A stretch of 64,000 nt of DNA from contig OY970829.1 in assembly GCA_963853835.1 (NCBI GenBank), positions 77,994,901 through 78,058,900 of the forward strand, given 5' to 3'. Under the pieces are notes generated by a model, which was not told the origin of the DNA, searched no databases, and saw only the letters and a program-made list of their open reading frames with translations. Shown here piece by piece: positions 1 to 11,399 of the stretch. The DNA comes from Calendula officinalis (taxonomy: Eukaryota > Streptophyta > Magnoliopsida > Asterales > Asteraceae). The translations under genes and the position numbers were made by a program. Position 1 is the first letter of the stretch; each line of letters begins with the position of its first letter.

Positions 1-1930
1 TACAGACCCACCTTTGTCAATGATTGACCTTGACTCTTATTAATTGTCATAGCAAAGCAAATAGAAAGTGGAAATTGCCTTCTTTTAAATTTAAATGGGA
101 TTTTGGTGTCAGATGGTGTCAAAGATAATCTTGATATAAAAGTACGATATCCAACACTGTTCCCAGATATAACAACTGCTTCTATAACACGGACACCCAA
201 AACCACAATCTGAAGTCTAGTACCATTGCATGAACCATTTTTCTGGTCAATATTTCTTAATAACATAACGGGAACACCGACTTTTAAAACTAACTGATGA
301 TTTGGCAATCCACATATTTTAATACCATTAAGGATATCTGGTGAGTACAAACTTTTATCAAACTCTTCATTCAAAAACTCTTCAGGACAAATGCTATCTG
401 AACTTAAATATTCATTGGCTTATCCGGGGAAAATTGCTAAAAACCGATCATTAATATCCCTAACAACTTCGTTTTTAGGGGTAAGTATTGCTCTTTCTTG
501 AAAATAACCAGGAGTATTTATGTTTTCTAGCAAAGAAGGATAAACAAAATCAATCAACGTACTTAAGGGGTCTGCAAATGTAGATATTATAAGATCTGGG
601 TCAATATCAATAATTGCATTACCATCGTCCGGCCCACCAATTTTGCCTTCGCCAATATCCAAAAGCCATTTTGCAAATGATGTGGTTTCTTCAATATCAG
701 TTATATCACTTCCTACTGTCAACCTCATGTTTTTTGTTAACGTTTTAACTTTGCAGTTTTCCCATATATATGAAGAACTCAACGATGCATTTACTATATA
801 TTGTCTACTCCCGTTTGGTACAACTGGTAGAATCTGTCTGAAATCTCCACCAAAAACAATAACTTTTCCTCCAAATGGTAGATCATTGTTCACATGATTA
901 CCATCTCTTAAAATATCTCGCAGTGTTCCATCCAACGCTTCAAACGCATGCTTATGAACCATTGGCGCCTCATCCCATATTATAAGCGACGTTTGTTATT
1001 AACATCGCCACAACGTTGTTTGGCGTTATAGAACACATTGAATCTTCATTAAGATAAAAGGAATGTGAAACCGAGAGTGAGCAGTCCTACCTCCAGATAG
1101 TAATAAAGAAGCAATACCACTCGAAGCAACATTTAATACAATTTCTCCTTTAGACCTTATGGCGGATGAAAGAGTTCTCCATAAGAATGTTTTACCAGTT
1201 CCGCCATAACCATAAATAAAGAACACACCCCCGTTATCAGAATCAACAGATGTCATAATATCATCAAAAACACCTCGTTGTTCATCTGTTAATAAATGCA
1301 AATTTTGATGAAATTCGTTCTGCAAGGCTGTCTTATCATAAGATAGCTCGTCTGCAATCATACGATTGTTTGAAGATTCTAAAGAATTGTCATCAGGATA
1401 TGGCATATGGGTAAAAAATTTCAGGCTAGAATTGTTAAGGTTTAAAAGAGATTCTATCTCGTACAACGTAAAAAATTTTAGTTGATCATCTGTAAGAGAT
1501 AAATCTGAAATTGAAAAAAAATATGTTAGCATAAAAAATAAATAAAAAAATATGGTAAAATAAAGTTATATTATAAGTGAATAAAAAATTTCATGTATTA
1601 CCTAGATTACTGAACCTTCGTTGTTGACGATACAATATACCATCTGATAAATACTTCCATGTAGTTTCCCATACTACTTCTGGTCTAGACAAACTATTTG
1701 TTGTTAACATTATTGCAAATAAAGAACGTAAATAATAACCAGTACCAGAGAAGCTTGCTTCTTTAATAGCATATATGTATTCTCTATCATCATCTAATAG
1801 ACCCCTTTCAAAACATGCATCTCTAAGTTGGACATAAACGTTTGTTTATAGTACGAAGATCTTCAAAAGATTTTGGGCATACGACTTTGTTTACATATGC
1901 AGGCTACATTAATTGTGGACACTGGATCAT
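1..1930 (-). pseudogene. Helitron PIF1-type helicase, decayed fragment
   Basis: This is the helicase part of a Helitron rolling-circle transposon protein, read on the minus strand and running off the left edge. From about 1920 down to 1605 the translation resembles the region before the helicase core (CPKSFEDLRTINK, GLLDDDREYIYAIKEA, SRPEVVWETTWKYLSDGI). A probable small intron lies at about 1537-1604. Then come Walker A (GYGGTGKT, near 1200), Walker B (IIWDEAPM, near 975), the FGGDFRQILPV motif near 855, and the C-terminal FAMTINKSQGQS motif near 40-70. It is broken: the frame changes and two in-frame TAA codons lie between 962 and 1060, and another TAA interrupts the frame at about 420. No Rep nuclease domain is visible between this region and the element terminus at 2831, so the element cannot be autonomous. 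Family assignment is confident; exact breakpoints are less so. Confidence 0.88.
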
Positions 1931-2831
1931 GGAACCAGAAAACTGAAAAAATTGAATGATTAAGGATCTCTACATACCTGATTATTTCGTGAAGAAGGTA
2001 CACCAAATACTAAAGATGACTGTTTTTCGAATAAAAAACTCAAAAGTATAGAGTGTTTATATAGGATGGGGTTTTTAAAAAAATCTGTTAAAAAAATACG
2101 GAAATTGGTTTTTTTTTAAATACAAAATAATCATAATCCCTAAATTTATGTACAGATGATTGGATGCAGTTAATATAAGGGCGATAATTATGGAATATTA
2201 GAATTTAATATTAAAAAAGAAACATAAATTTAAAAAACGAAATATTCTGGCATTAAAAAGCTTCCAAAATCTAAAAATTCTGAATATTGGAATTTTAATT
2301 AGGTTTTTAATTCGCTAATTTCAGATTGATTCCTTTAAATTTTTGGTGACTTTTAAAGTTAAATTTTCAATCTTTACTAAGTTACAATGAATCTGTATTT
2401 GTTTAATACGGAAATTCGTTTTTGTTTAAAAACAAAATATTTATGGTTTATTTTTTTAAACATATTTACAGAATATATATTTATTTCGTATTTTAATATG
2501 CAGTGTTGAAATTTAGTTATTTGCAACCAAAATTAATGCCTTGCTTTATTTAATTCTGGGTTGATCAAATAACTGGAAACACGGAAAATATTTCAATCTG
2601 CAGATTTGAAATTTGGTTAATCCCATCCGAAATTAAAGGAATCAATCATTTATTTGGCAATTCAATATGCAGTTTTGAATGTTTGTTATTTGCAGCCGAA
2701 TTAAAGGGCATTAATTATTTAATAATTGTCGAATAAAAAAATTGGAAATTTTATGGAATTGCCACGTGTCATTCTGCCTCCTAAGAGGTGCCACGTGGCC
2801 ATCTGAAAACCTTCTTTTATTATATAATAGA
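1..2831 (-). mobile_element. Helitron, 5' end and helicase region (continues left of window)
   Basis: The minus strand begins at 2831 with TCTATTATATAATAAAAG, preceded by A, which fits a Helitron 5' terminus (starts TC, inserted between A and T). The first 900 bases are AT-rich and non-coding, with paired CCACGTGGC-type boxes near 2762 and 2790 and three loosely repeated blocks around a TGCAG...TTGAA core near 2500, 2600 and 2670. The helicase remnant follows. The 3' end (hairpin and CTRR) would lie left of position 1 and cannot be seen. The insertion lies about 300 bp upstream of the ATAD5-like start codon. Confidence 0.7.
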
Positions 2832-2879
2832 TAAATAGATTATTTTGAGTGAATGTGATGATGAGATGATTAAACGAGC

Positions 2880-2887
2880 GCGGGAAA
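2880..2887 (+). promoter_or_regulatory. E2F/DP-type site
   Basis: GCGGGAAA, the complement of TTTCCCGC, matches the plant E2F consensus TTTSSCGC. It lies about 240 bp upstream of the start codon of the ATAD5-like gene and 49 bp inside the Helitron boundary. With the second site at 2984 it fits S-phase transcription of a replication-clamp gene. Function is inferred from the motif and context only. Confidence 0.55.
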
Positions 2888-2983
2888 TTTAACCCATACG
2901 ATTATTTGCCTCCAATTCCATTGACTAGGTAAGCCTCTATGTAAAATCCCCAAATTAAAATTAGGGCTTTTTTTCTTCTAAAG

Positions 2984-2991
2984 GCGGGAAA
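2984..2991 (+). promoter_or_regulatory. E2F/DP-type site (second)
   Basis: GCGGGAAA in the context GGCGGGAAAC, about 136 bp before the inferred ATG at 3127. It is the same core as the site at 2880. Paired E2F sites are common upstream of plant replication genes. Confidence 0.55.
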
Positions 2992-3126
2992 CTAGCCCTA
3001 ATCGGCGTGGTTCCTTGCAATCTCCAATACAATTTCCCCAACAATTATTTCGTGACTTCACCTCTCTCTATCAAACCCCAAAATCCGACAATTCAAAGAC
3101 CTAAACCCCTAAATTCAGCTGATCGG

Positions 3127-6100
3127 ATGGAGATCTCACCCAATTCGGAGTCCAAACCACTTGTTCGCCGGCGATTAATTCAGTCGACTCTGTTCCCACA
3201 CAGGTCTCCAGACAATGTCATCTGTATAGATGAAGATATTGAACCTGATGTGGACCGTGAAGACGATGAAGACGATTATCGCGCGAGTCAGATCCAAGTC
3301 AAGAAAAATAATAAACGAAAGCCAAAAGTAACATCCCAATCGCGAGCTTCAAGAGAGGTTAGTATGTATTCTTTTGGATATAGTAATTTAACTTGAAATT
3401 AAATTAGTCATATGATTTACATAAATAAATCATAGCGAGTGTAATTGAGCTGATTTTAGGAGATTCGAGTGTGGATCATTAGCTCCATTCAGTGTTTAGT
3501 AATATAGCATAAGCATGTATATGTTGAGATCTTTCATTACTGAGGGCTACACTAATCCTTGAAATTTATTAAAGCTTTGATGCGTATACCGACCTATATT
3601 TTTGATTAATTTCTCACAATAGGAGAATGTAATACTTGGCTAAACACTATCCTTAATGCACTTATAAACTTTGCTTCATGATTTTTAGCACGAAAATAAG
3701 TTATTAGGATTATAAATTCCGAGTACCTGCATTGTTTGTGACCTATATTAGAGGAAACAACATCCTTAACATGAAGCATATTATCAAATTCATGTGCAGC
3801 ATGCATGGTTATTTCTTCTGTCTCACAATGGCAAGTGCAGAAAATATAAGTAGTAATAAATAATATGTGCTCATGTTTTGTATGTTTGAAACTTGTAAAT
3901 GATCATGTTTTTTCATACACCAGCTTGCTGTAAATGGACACGAGATTGCGGGGAAGAATAATGATGAAGAGGATTCTCTAGCTGCTGTTAGTAAGTGATT
4001 ATTAAATTGGACACTCACTCTTACTTTGCATATCATATAAAATTGGCAATGAGTAGAAGACACAAATATGGCATCTAAGTCTAAGTTATTTTGTTTTTTT
4101 TTCCTTCAGAAGTTGATTTTTTTGTGAAAGTTTCTGAAAAACGTCAACAACGGAGACAGAAAAAGGAACAACTACCTATCAATTCACCTGATAAAACTGA
4201 ACAATGTTGCTCACCTCCAGATGTCATTACAAGTATGATGTTTTTTTCTCTAACATTGTTGTTTTTTAATTCTCCTAAAAAACTAACCCTTATTACTCGA
4301 GCCAATGTGCATGCAATGGTTTTCTTTATATGTATAAATAATAATAATTTATTTTATGTGGATCTTGAAGATTTAAAGAGCCCTCGAAAGCCCAGAAAAC
4401 GAGCTAATTCTACACCAAAAAAGGGCGAGGCTAGTGTTACCCCAGAGAAGAGTAAAAGGAAAAGGAATTCAACACCAATTAAAAATGGTGGATTAAATGA
4501 AGATAAAATGCTGGCTAGTCCTCCTAAAGCAATTCCTGATTTACGGTTAGAAGCAAAAATGACTGCTGAGGTTGGTCATAATTCCTTAGTTTTTACTATC
4601 AAGTGGATTACCTTTATTTATGTATTAAATAACAATCAACTGATTATTACAACTTTAAACAACAAAAACCACACCAAACACTGGTTTTCTACAAACCTGT
4701 TTTGTTACAGCTGATCATCTGATTCTGCTTATTTAATATAAAATAATCATGTTCAAAAACAAATTGTGTTAGATGTGATAAGTATTTTTTCTAACAATTT
4801 TTGGAAATTCTGATATTTTGTATCAGGAAAATTCTCGTATATTTGCAGGAAAGCAAGTACACCCTTTCTTTTCATCTTGGAAAACTAGCAAGAAAAATAC
4901 TGGCACAGAGAATAAATCGTGTCATATTCAGAAAACAGAAAGTAACAATGATTTCGTTCCTCTTCACGTATTTGAGAAAACACAGGTAAAAAGCAATAAC
5001 TTCTATAATGTCTACTTTTGTCTTTTTAATTAAAAAAATTTAAATTAAATCTTGAAAATCAGGATGAAACCTTTTCTGTTGATTGGAAAAACTGGACACT
5101 TTCTGAAAACATATCCACAACAGCTAATCCAGATCCTGAAGATTCTTGCTTGCAGTTGAATAGTCAAAAAACAGTTAACTGTTTGCAGTTTGATACCTTT
5201 CTTCATATCTCTCAAAACAGTCAGGTGGTAAGCATTTATCCGTTAAAATCAAGATTCTATTTTTAATTTCATTTTCTAATGCTATATCCACTAGTTCTCT
5301 GTATGTATATATTGTTTTTTTGAATCAATTATACAATGTTGTAAAACTCGCTACTTGGTACTTGTTCATTCTGTGACCCTGTAGCCTGTAATCGGTTACT
5401 TGACGAGTATTCGGATTCGGATTTTTATATGGAAATTTGTGTAAATATATATATTATACATATAATTCCCTAGTTCTTAAAAATAGAATATATTTTAAAA
5501 CCTACAAGGAAAATCTATCACACTTAAATATGTGTTTTGGATAAGGTATCTTAATTATGGATAAACAATAAAACCGTTGTTCACTTTAAACCCTAATTAA
5601 AAGGAAAAAGAAAATAATGATAATAATTAAAGACCAAGTTTGACCGGGTTTTAACGAGTTTGACCGAGTTCAACCGAGTTGGGCGATTTTTTACTGAGTT
5701 ATGGTTTGACTGAGTTGGGCGTATCATTAAATTGACAGGTTGATGATAATGGAAAAATAGATGGTTTCTCAGAAAACTCTGAATTTGTGGTGAATTCGGA
5801 TAGTCAGTTGCTTTCAGAAAGGTGAACAATCTCTCCTTTGTTTTCTATCTTTTTTACTTTTTTTTCAGAATCATATTTTTGGAAAAAATTAAAATCTTAG
5901 TGTCTTGAATGAATTAACCGAATTAATATTTCTTTTGCATTATTAGGATAACATCAAATTATCATGATTGTAGCAATCACCCTGTGAATAGCTTATGGAC
6001 AACCAAGTACCAGCCTGAAAAAGCCATTGAGGTCTCATATCTTAAATAACAAATAATAATTAATTTATATTATTTTTAAATAATTCTTTATTACTTTTTA

Positions 6101-9100
6101 TCATATGCAGATTTGTGGAAACTGTGAATCTGTTAAGTTCCTTAATGAATGGTTACATTTATGGCATGAAAAAGGCTCAAGAAACGGCTACAAGTGTTCT
6201 ACTAATAATGATAATCGAGTCAATCAAGATGTTGACTTTGACCTTAATTATAGTCCAAGTGATTGCGATTCTGATTTTGAAAATACTGATGAAGATAACA
6301 GTTTAAAGAATGTTCTTTTAGTTACAGGACCAGTTGGGGTATACATTTTTCACCTTTTTAGAAAACATTAATTGGTTATATTTTGATTATTTTTTTTTTT
6401 TTTTGTAGTTTTCTAGAGATATAAACCCCATCCTATTTTCCATAAAAATTAGAATTTTTTTCTGAAAGTAAACACGCTATATATTTCTACAATCCTTTTT
6501 ATCTGAAATTTAAAGATATGTTTTCTTTTTCTTTTTATTGTGCAGAGTGGGAAATCTGCAGCCATTTACGCATGTGCCAAAGAACAAGGGTTTCAAGTTA
6601 TTGAGGTAAGTAAAAATCAGTCCAATTATATCTTACAAAATTATTTTTAAATATAATTTAATAAGTGCTGTAATATATCGGTCTTGGAGGCCGACCGACC
6701 TAGAATTTACATAATCTGTGAAATTAATCATACCTGGTCGACATCGGTCAAAATCGGTGAATATTGGTCAAGTTGGTCAAATTCTACTCGAGAATATCGG
6801 TCAACATTACTAAATTGTTTTTTTTATTTTTTTAATATTGAATCTAGTCACCTTTCTAGGTGAATACATCAGATTGGAGAAATGGTGCACTCGTCAAGCA
6901 AAAATTTGGGGAAGCTGTAGAATCACACTGGCTTCAATGGTTTGTCAAAATTATCCTTCTAGAACTTTCTTAATTATATGCTAAATTCCATGATAATTAA
7001 ACATATAAACATATATTTACCCCTTTTCTTTTATTATTTGTTAATCATACTCTATATTTAAAAAACTGTTATCTTTTTCCAGCTCTATGCCCAATATTGA
7101 AATTCCAGATAACAAAAGTCAACCTAAGTCAACTGATGACCAAAAGTCAACAGATGACCAAAAGTCAACTGATGATGTCATTGAATTGATACACTTATCA
7201 GATGATGAGGATTCTAAAAACGTTGGTGAACCAACTATGAAACCAATTATTGGTTCTCAAAATGGAATTAAAACATTAATTTTATTTGAAGATGTTGATG
7301 CAAATTTATATGAAGATCGTGGTTTTATTGCTACAATACAACAACTTGCAGAAACAGCAAAACGGCCAATGATATTAACTAGCAACAGTAAGAGTTTTAA
7401 TTTTTCATCAAAGTTTTCGAGTGAATTACCTAAATCGTCCCTGTGGTTAGTATGAAATTATAGATTTCATCTCTGGACTTCTTTTATTACACGGATAGTC
7501 CTTAAATTTTGAAACTTGTAACATCAACAGTCCCTAATTTGAAATTTGTACCATCAATGGTCCCTGACTATGAAACATCAACTGTTTCTAAAAACTTAAC
7601 TGCCTCTTTTTATATAGGAACAATTGGTGTTACAAGTTTCAAAATTAGAAATTGTATGTGTACTAAATAAGTAGAGTGACGAAATTCTCAGTTTTATACA
7701 AGTAACAGGATGATATATGTAATTTACTCAAGTTTTATTGAAGTTTTATGCTTCCTATCAAAATTAATCGCACAATTTAATCTCTTTCTTTTATTTTATG
7801 TTTTTTTAATTTAATAGGTGATGATCCTGATTTACCAAATAACTTAGATAGAATAGAGGTTAGCTTTAGAATACCATCATCAGAGGAGCTTCTCAGCCTT
7901 GCATATATGGTAATCGACATTTATTTATTTCTCTCAAATTATTTTATTTTTTCCTTTTGATTTAATATTTAGTTATTTAATTAGGTTTGCAAAACAGAAA
8001 AAACTGAAATTGAGCCTTGTTTAGTAGAGCGGTTTATTGATTATTGTCAAGGTGATATTCGTAAAACAGTTATGCTTCTTCAGTTTTGGTGCCAGGGTCA
8101 AAATCAAAGAAAAGGTTAGTCTACAAAATTAGATAATTATTTTTTTATTTAATATGATATTTTAGCTTCATTTTATTGCAAACCACAACAAAATGTATCC
8201 ATCTATACACGTATTATAATTGTTTGTAATGCACTAAAAACTTACCTTTTCGGCTTTTCATGTACTAAACTTTCAAAACTTACATTTTTATGTGTTGGTT
8301 TATTTGAAACCGGTAATTTAGTTAGGTCGCACTGGTTTTTGCCACGTGGAATTAGATTTTTTTTAATAATTTCAGTTCCTTTTGCTCACCCCCAGTAACA
8401 TTTAAGAATTAAGGGTAAATTACAGAAAAATGGTCCTTGTGATTTGCACATTTTTCTGTATATCATTCCTCTGTGAAACTATTTACTTATGTGGTCTCTG
8501 TATTCACTTTTTCTCTCATTTTTGTCCATCCAATTGAAATGACCGAAATACCCTTTACCTCTTTACATTTCCAATTTTTTTATTTTGGAATATTGCTGAA
8601 AGTAAAACTATATTTGCTGAAATTATTCCTCCTGATTATCCAGATAATGAGATACAAAACATATACGCCCCACTTGTATTCGATACTAATGCTGGACATC
8701 ATATTCTACCACAAATTATCCCATGCGGTTTTACTTCAAAGCTGTCTGAAATGATCGATACCGAGATAACAAAGTCAACCATGTTGACCGAAAAAGAAAC
8801 TAACTTTTTGGAAATAATCGAGGAAGAAGACGAAATAGAAACACAAGATATCGAAGCCAAAAAAGACGAAATGTTACGTATGCACTGCTCTGACAATGAC
8901 GAAAATGATTTTTGCATCACCAGAAGAACTCTTCAGAAAAAATTATTTGATTCAGAACCGTGTTGGAACGAACAATTATTTGATATAACCGATGATTTAA
9001 ACGTGGAAATTGAAATTTCTGGTCAAACAAAAAAGTCAAGGAGAAAATATAATGCGGTGATGGATTCTGATTCAGAAGAAGACGGTTTAAACAATGTTTC

Positions 9101-11399
9101 GTGTGTTCCGGAATCTTCTTACGTTCCTGAAACCGTAATGGAAAACGGAACATCTAGTGAGCATTTTGATGATGAAATATGTTCACCCAAAACTACTTTT
9201 ACTGTAAAAGAAGGTGAAAAAACGGTTATTATGGTTACAGATTCGGGTTTAGATACGGGTCCCGTTGATTGTGAGGAAATTGGGGATTCTCATGTTGAAC
9301 CGACTGAAGATATTTCGAGAGAATATCAAATGATGGATGAATGTAGTCGAATAGATTTCGGTAAAAAAGCTGACGTGGCGAGGTCCACTGATATTGTACA
9401 AGAAACGTGGACGAAACTTAGAAATTGTAGCAAGGAATTTAATGAATATGTTTCGGTTGAGGAAAACGATACTTTGGAAGCTTTAAGGATTTGTTACGGA
9501 ATGACGGATTTAATCTCGGAAGCTGATTTATTACTTTCCGACTGCCACGTGTTAACATTTGTAAGTATATATTGATACATTTTTACCACCATAACTATTA
9601 AAGGTGTAACATGGTACCTTAAACTTAACAAAATGGTCGATTTAGTACTCTGACTCGTTAATTTGATCGCGTATTCTTACTTGACTTACTTTCGTTGAAC
9701 TTTTGACGGAATAAAAAAAACATTTTCATCTCAATATATTGATATTAGAAGCAAATTATGTGAGAAAATGCGATCAAATTGGTCATTCAGGTACTAAATT
9801 GATAATTTTGTCAAGTTCAAGGTACCATGTCACACCTTTAATAGTTAAGGGTAGTAGCTAAAATGTTTTTTGGCCAATAATTATATAATTTGCTTTTTTT
9901 AAAACTTTAATAAATAAGTATTTCAGGATTATTTGAAACCATCGATGGTTTCGTCTAAGAAATCACAGTCGTACAGCTGGCATGATGATCAACTGCAAAT
10001 GGCGTCAACGTTTGCTCAACATGGTTTCTGTTTATATGCAAAAAGAAGTTTTGGTTTTGGAACAAATGATAGAATGGATTTGGCTTGGGAGATGATGTCA
10101 GCATCAACCAATACTATTTCTCTAGGAAAATTAATCAACCGTAACAAGAAAACGGTTAGAAATTTAGGAAATAATAAGCTGCAAAATGGAGTCTCTTCAA
10201 AAAGGTATTATTTGGTTTGTTTCATACTACCATAAATATTTCTAGATGATCTTAATAAATTGTTATAAGAGTAAATTACAAGGATGACTCGTGAGGTTTA
10301 CCCAAATTTCACCTATGGTCCTTTACAGCTTTACCTTTAAAAATTACACCGTTAGTTCTTTTTTTTAAACCTTTTGCACCTACGGTCCTTTAGCCTAATG
10401 CCTGTTAAAATTTTCTACTAAAAAGTTACACTGCTAGTCATTTTAAATAAAGCGCGGTCCAGGAACCGAAACGGGAAGGACCGAAACCGATATTGATGAA
10501 TTTTCAAAACCGGAAACCGAACAGATTACATGTTTTCAGTTCGGTTTTTTTCAGCCCAAATGCTTACCCTATCCGAGGACCGGACCGAAACCGAAAACCG
10601 AACTGATTACATGTTTTCGGTTTCGGTCGGTTTTCAGCTCGGTTCGTTTTATTGGCCCAAATGCTCACCCCTATTTGAGGACCAAAACGAACTGGACCGA
10701 AACCGAAAATCTTGAAATTACAAAACTAAAAAACCGAACCAATTACATGTTTTTGGTTTCGGTTCGGTTTAGGTCGGTTTCTGTTCGGTTCGGTTTTTTT
10801 TGGCCCAAATGCTCACCCCTAATGATAGTCTTCTTTCCGGTAAAATATATAAGGAACATTAGGCTAAAGGATTTTATGTGCAAAATGTTTCGAAAAAAAG
10901 ACTATCAGTGTAATTTTTTAAAGTAAAACACTATATGTGAAATTTGAGATAAACCTCATGGACCATCGTTGTTATTTACTCTTGTTATAACTGTTTTTTC
11001 TACATGCAGCATGTTAGAGTCACCACTTTGCAATACAATTCAGTCAATAATTCCTTTACGATCACAATTATCTTTAAAAGGCTATATATTTCATGAATAT
11101 CTTTCGTCAATCGTCCGAATTTCAAGATCAGAATCTTCCCGTTTATCAGAATCCAATAACCAATCGAATCAAAGACGGTATGAAAAACAAACAAAACTCG
11201 TTTATCTACATTTTAAGCATTTTCACAGGATTGATTTTTTACTTGACTTTGACTTTGACTTTCTTGTTGTTGCAGAAAGAGAGTTGCTCGAAATTACTTG
11301 AGTAATGGTGCGTTATCGTTATCAAGTGAGGATATTTCATTACTGGATCAATATAGTTTTTACCAGAAACAAAAACTGAAAGATGAAAATGTGGTTTAG
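3127..11399 (+). CDS. ATAD5/ELG1-like AAA+ ATPase (PCNA unloader), 18 exons
   Basis: Large subunit of an alternative RFC-like complex; in yeast and human this class (Elg1/ATAD5) removes PCNA from DNA after replication. Inferred exons: 3127-3357, 3924-3990, 4110-4232, 4371-4570, 4827-4985, 5063-5227, 5739-5821, 5947-6031, 6111-6338, 6546-6605, 6860-6939, 7083-7387, 7818-7909, 7985-8114, 8644-9560, 9927-10204, 11010-11177, 11276-11399. All phases agree and give 1164 aa. Walker A (GPVGSGKSA) is split across exons 9/10; NTSDWRNG follows; Walker B is ILFEDVD; sensor 1 is MILTSN; the block DIRKTVMLLQFWCQ follows. The N-terminus is basic with a VHPFFSSWK motif; a conserved AGHHILPQIIP block opens exon 15; the C-terminus has ARNYLSNG and SSEDISLLDQ. 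Exon 12 carries a threefold QKSTDD repeat between Walker A and Walker B. A start at 3007 is possible, but the Met at 3127 fits the family better. Confidence 0.9.
6645..6840. repeat. Short degenerate tandem repeat in intron 10 of the ATAD5-like gene
   Basis: The intron carries runs of the word TCGGTCAA/GGTCAA (ATCGGTC, CATCGGTCAAAATCGG, TATTGGTCAAGTTGGTC, ATATCGGTCAACATT) spread over about 150 bp. A similar GTTTGACCGAGTT run occurs in intron 6 (about 5636-5725). It is non-coding and probably a decayed low-complexity insertion. Confidence 0.4.
7480..7690. repeat. Imperfect inverted repeat in intron 12 of the ATAD5-like gene
   Basis: TTTTGAAACTTGTAACA on the left is answered by TGTTACAAGTTTCAAAA on the right, and repeated GTCCCTAATT / GGTCCCTGAC words lie between. 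It looks like a degraded foldback or MITE. Ends and target duplication could not be fixed. Confidence 0.4.
9575..9875. mobile_element. Intronic long-TIR MITE, family M1, copy a
   Basis: Member of a six-copy family in this window with long inverted ends built on GGCCAAAAT, TAGTACCCTGAACTTGG and AACTATTAAAGGTGCAACA. The centre carries TCTCAATATATTGA and AGAAGCAAAT. This copy is in intron 15 of the ATAD5-like gene; its left end is truncated at about CATAACTATTAAAGG, and its right end is intact to TTTTTGGCCA. Confidence 0.75.
10269..10981. mobile_element. Mutator-like MITE with 9-bp target duplication
   Basis: Long imperfect inverted ends start GAGTAAATTACAAGGATG on the left and finish with the complementary CATCGTTGTTATTTACTC on the right. 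Both sides are flanked by the perfect 9-bp duplication TTGTTATAA (10260-10268 and 10982-10990), the size typical of Mutator-superfamily elements. It lies in intron 16 of the ATAD5-like gene and itself contains a nested AACCG-rich repeat at about 10452-10822. Related ends occur near 8413, 57243 and 62551. Confidence 0.8.
10452..10822. repeat. Nested CCGAACCGAAACC-rich element, three tandem end copies
   Basis: Three successive copies of a block of about 100-130 bp run from GATTACATGTTTTCGGTT through alternating CGGTTCGG / CCGAAACC words to GGCCCAAATGCTCACCCC. The terminal GCTCACCCCTA is the inverted end of TAGGGGTGAGC, as in the element at 47009-47620. The short reverse-complementary words can fold on themselves. 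It is nested inside the Mutator-like MITE. Confidence 0.65.

Noticed and set aside
8115..8643. A frame conflict between exons 14 and 15 of the ATAD5-like gene
   Set aside because: The acceptor after 8602 gives the wrong phase, but the TTATCCAG acceptor ending at 8643 joins in phase and keeps the full frame, so no anomaly is needed.
8473..8754. 93-aa open frame overlapping the ATAD5-like gene
   Set aside because: It crosses the inferred intron 14 / exon 15 boundary in the wrong frame. The family motif AGHHILPQIIP is in another frame, entered through the acceptor at 8643.
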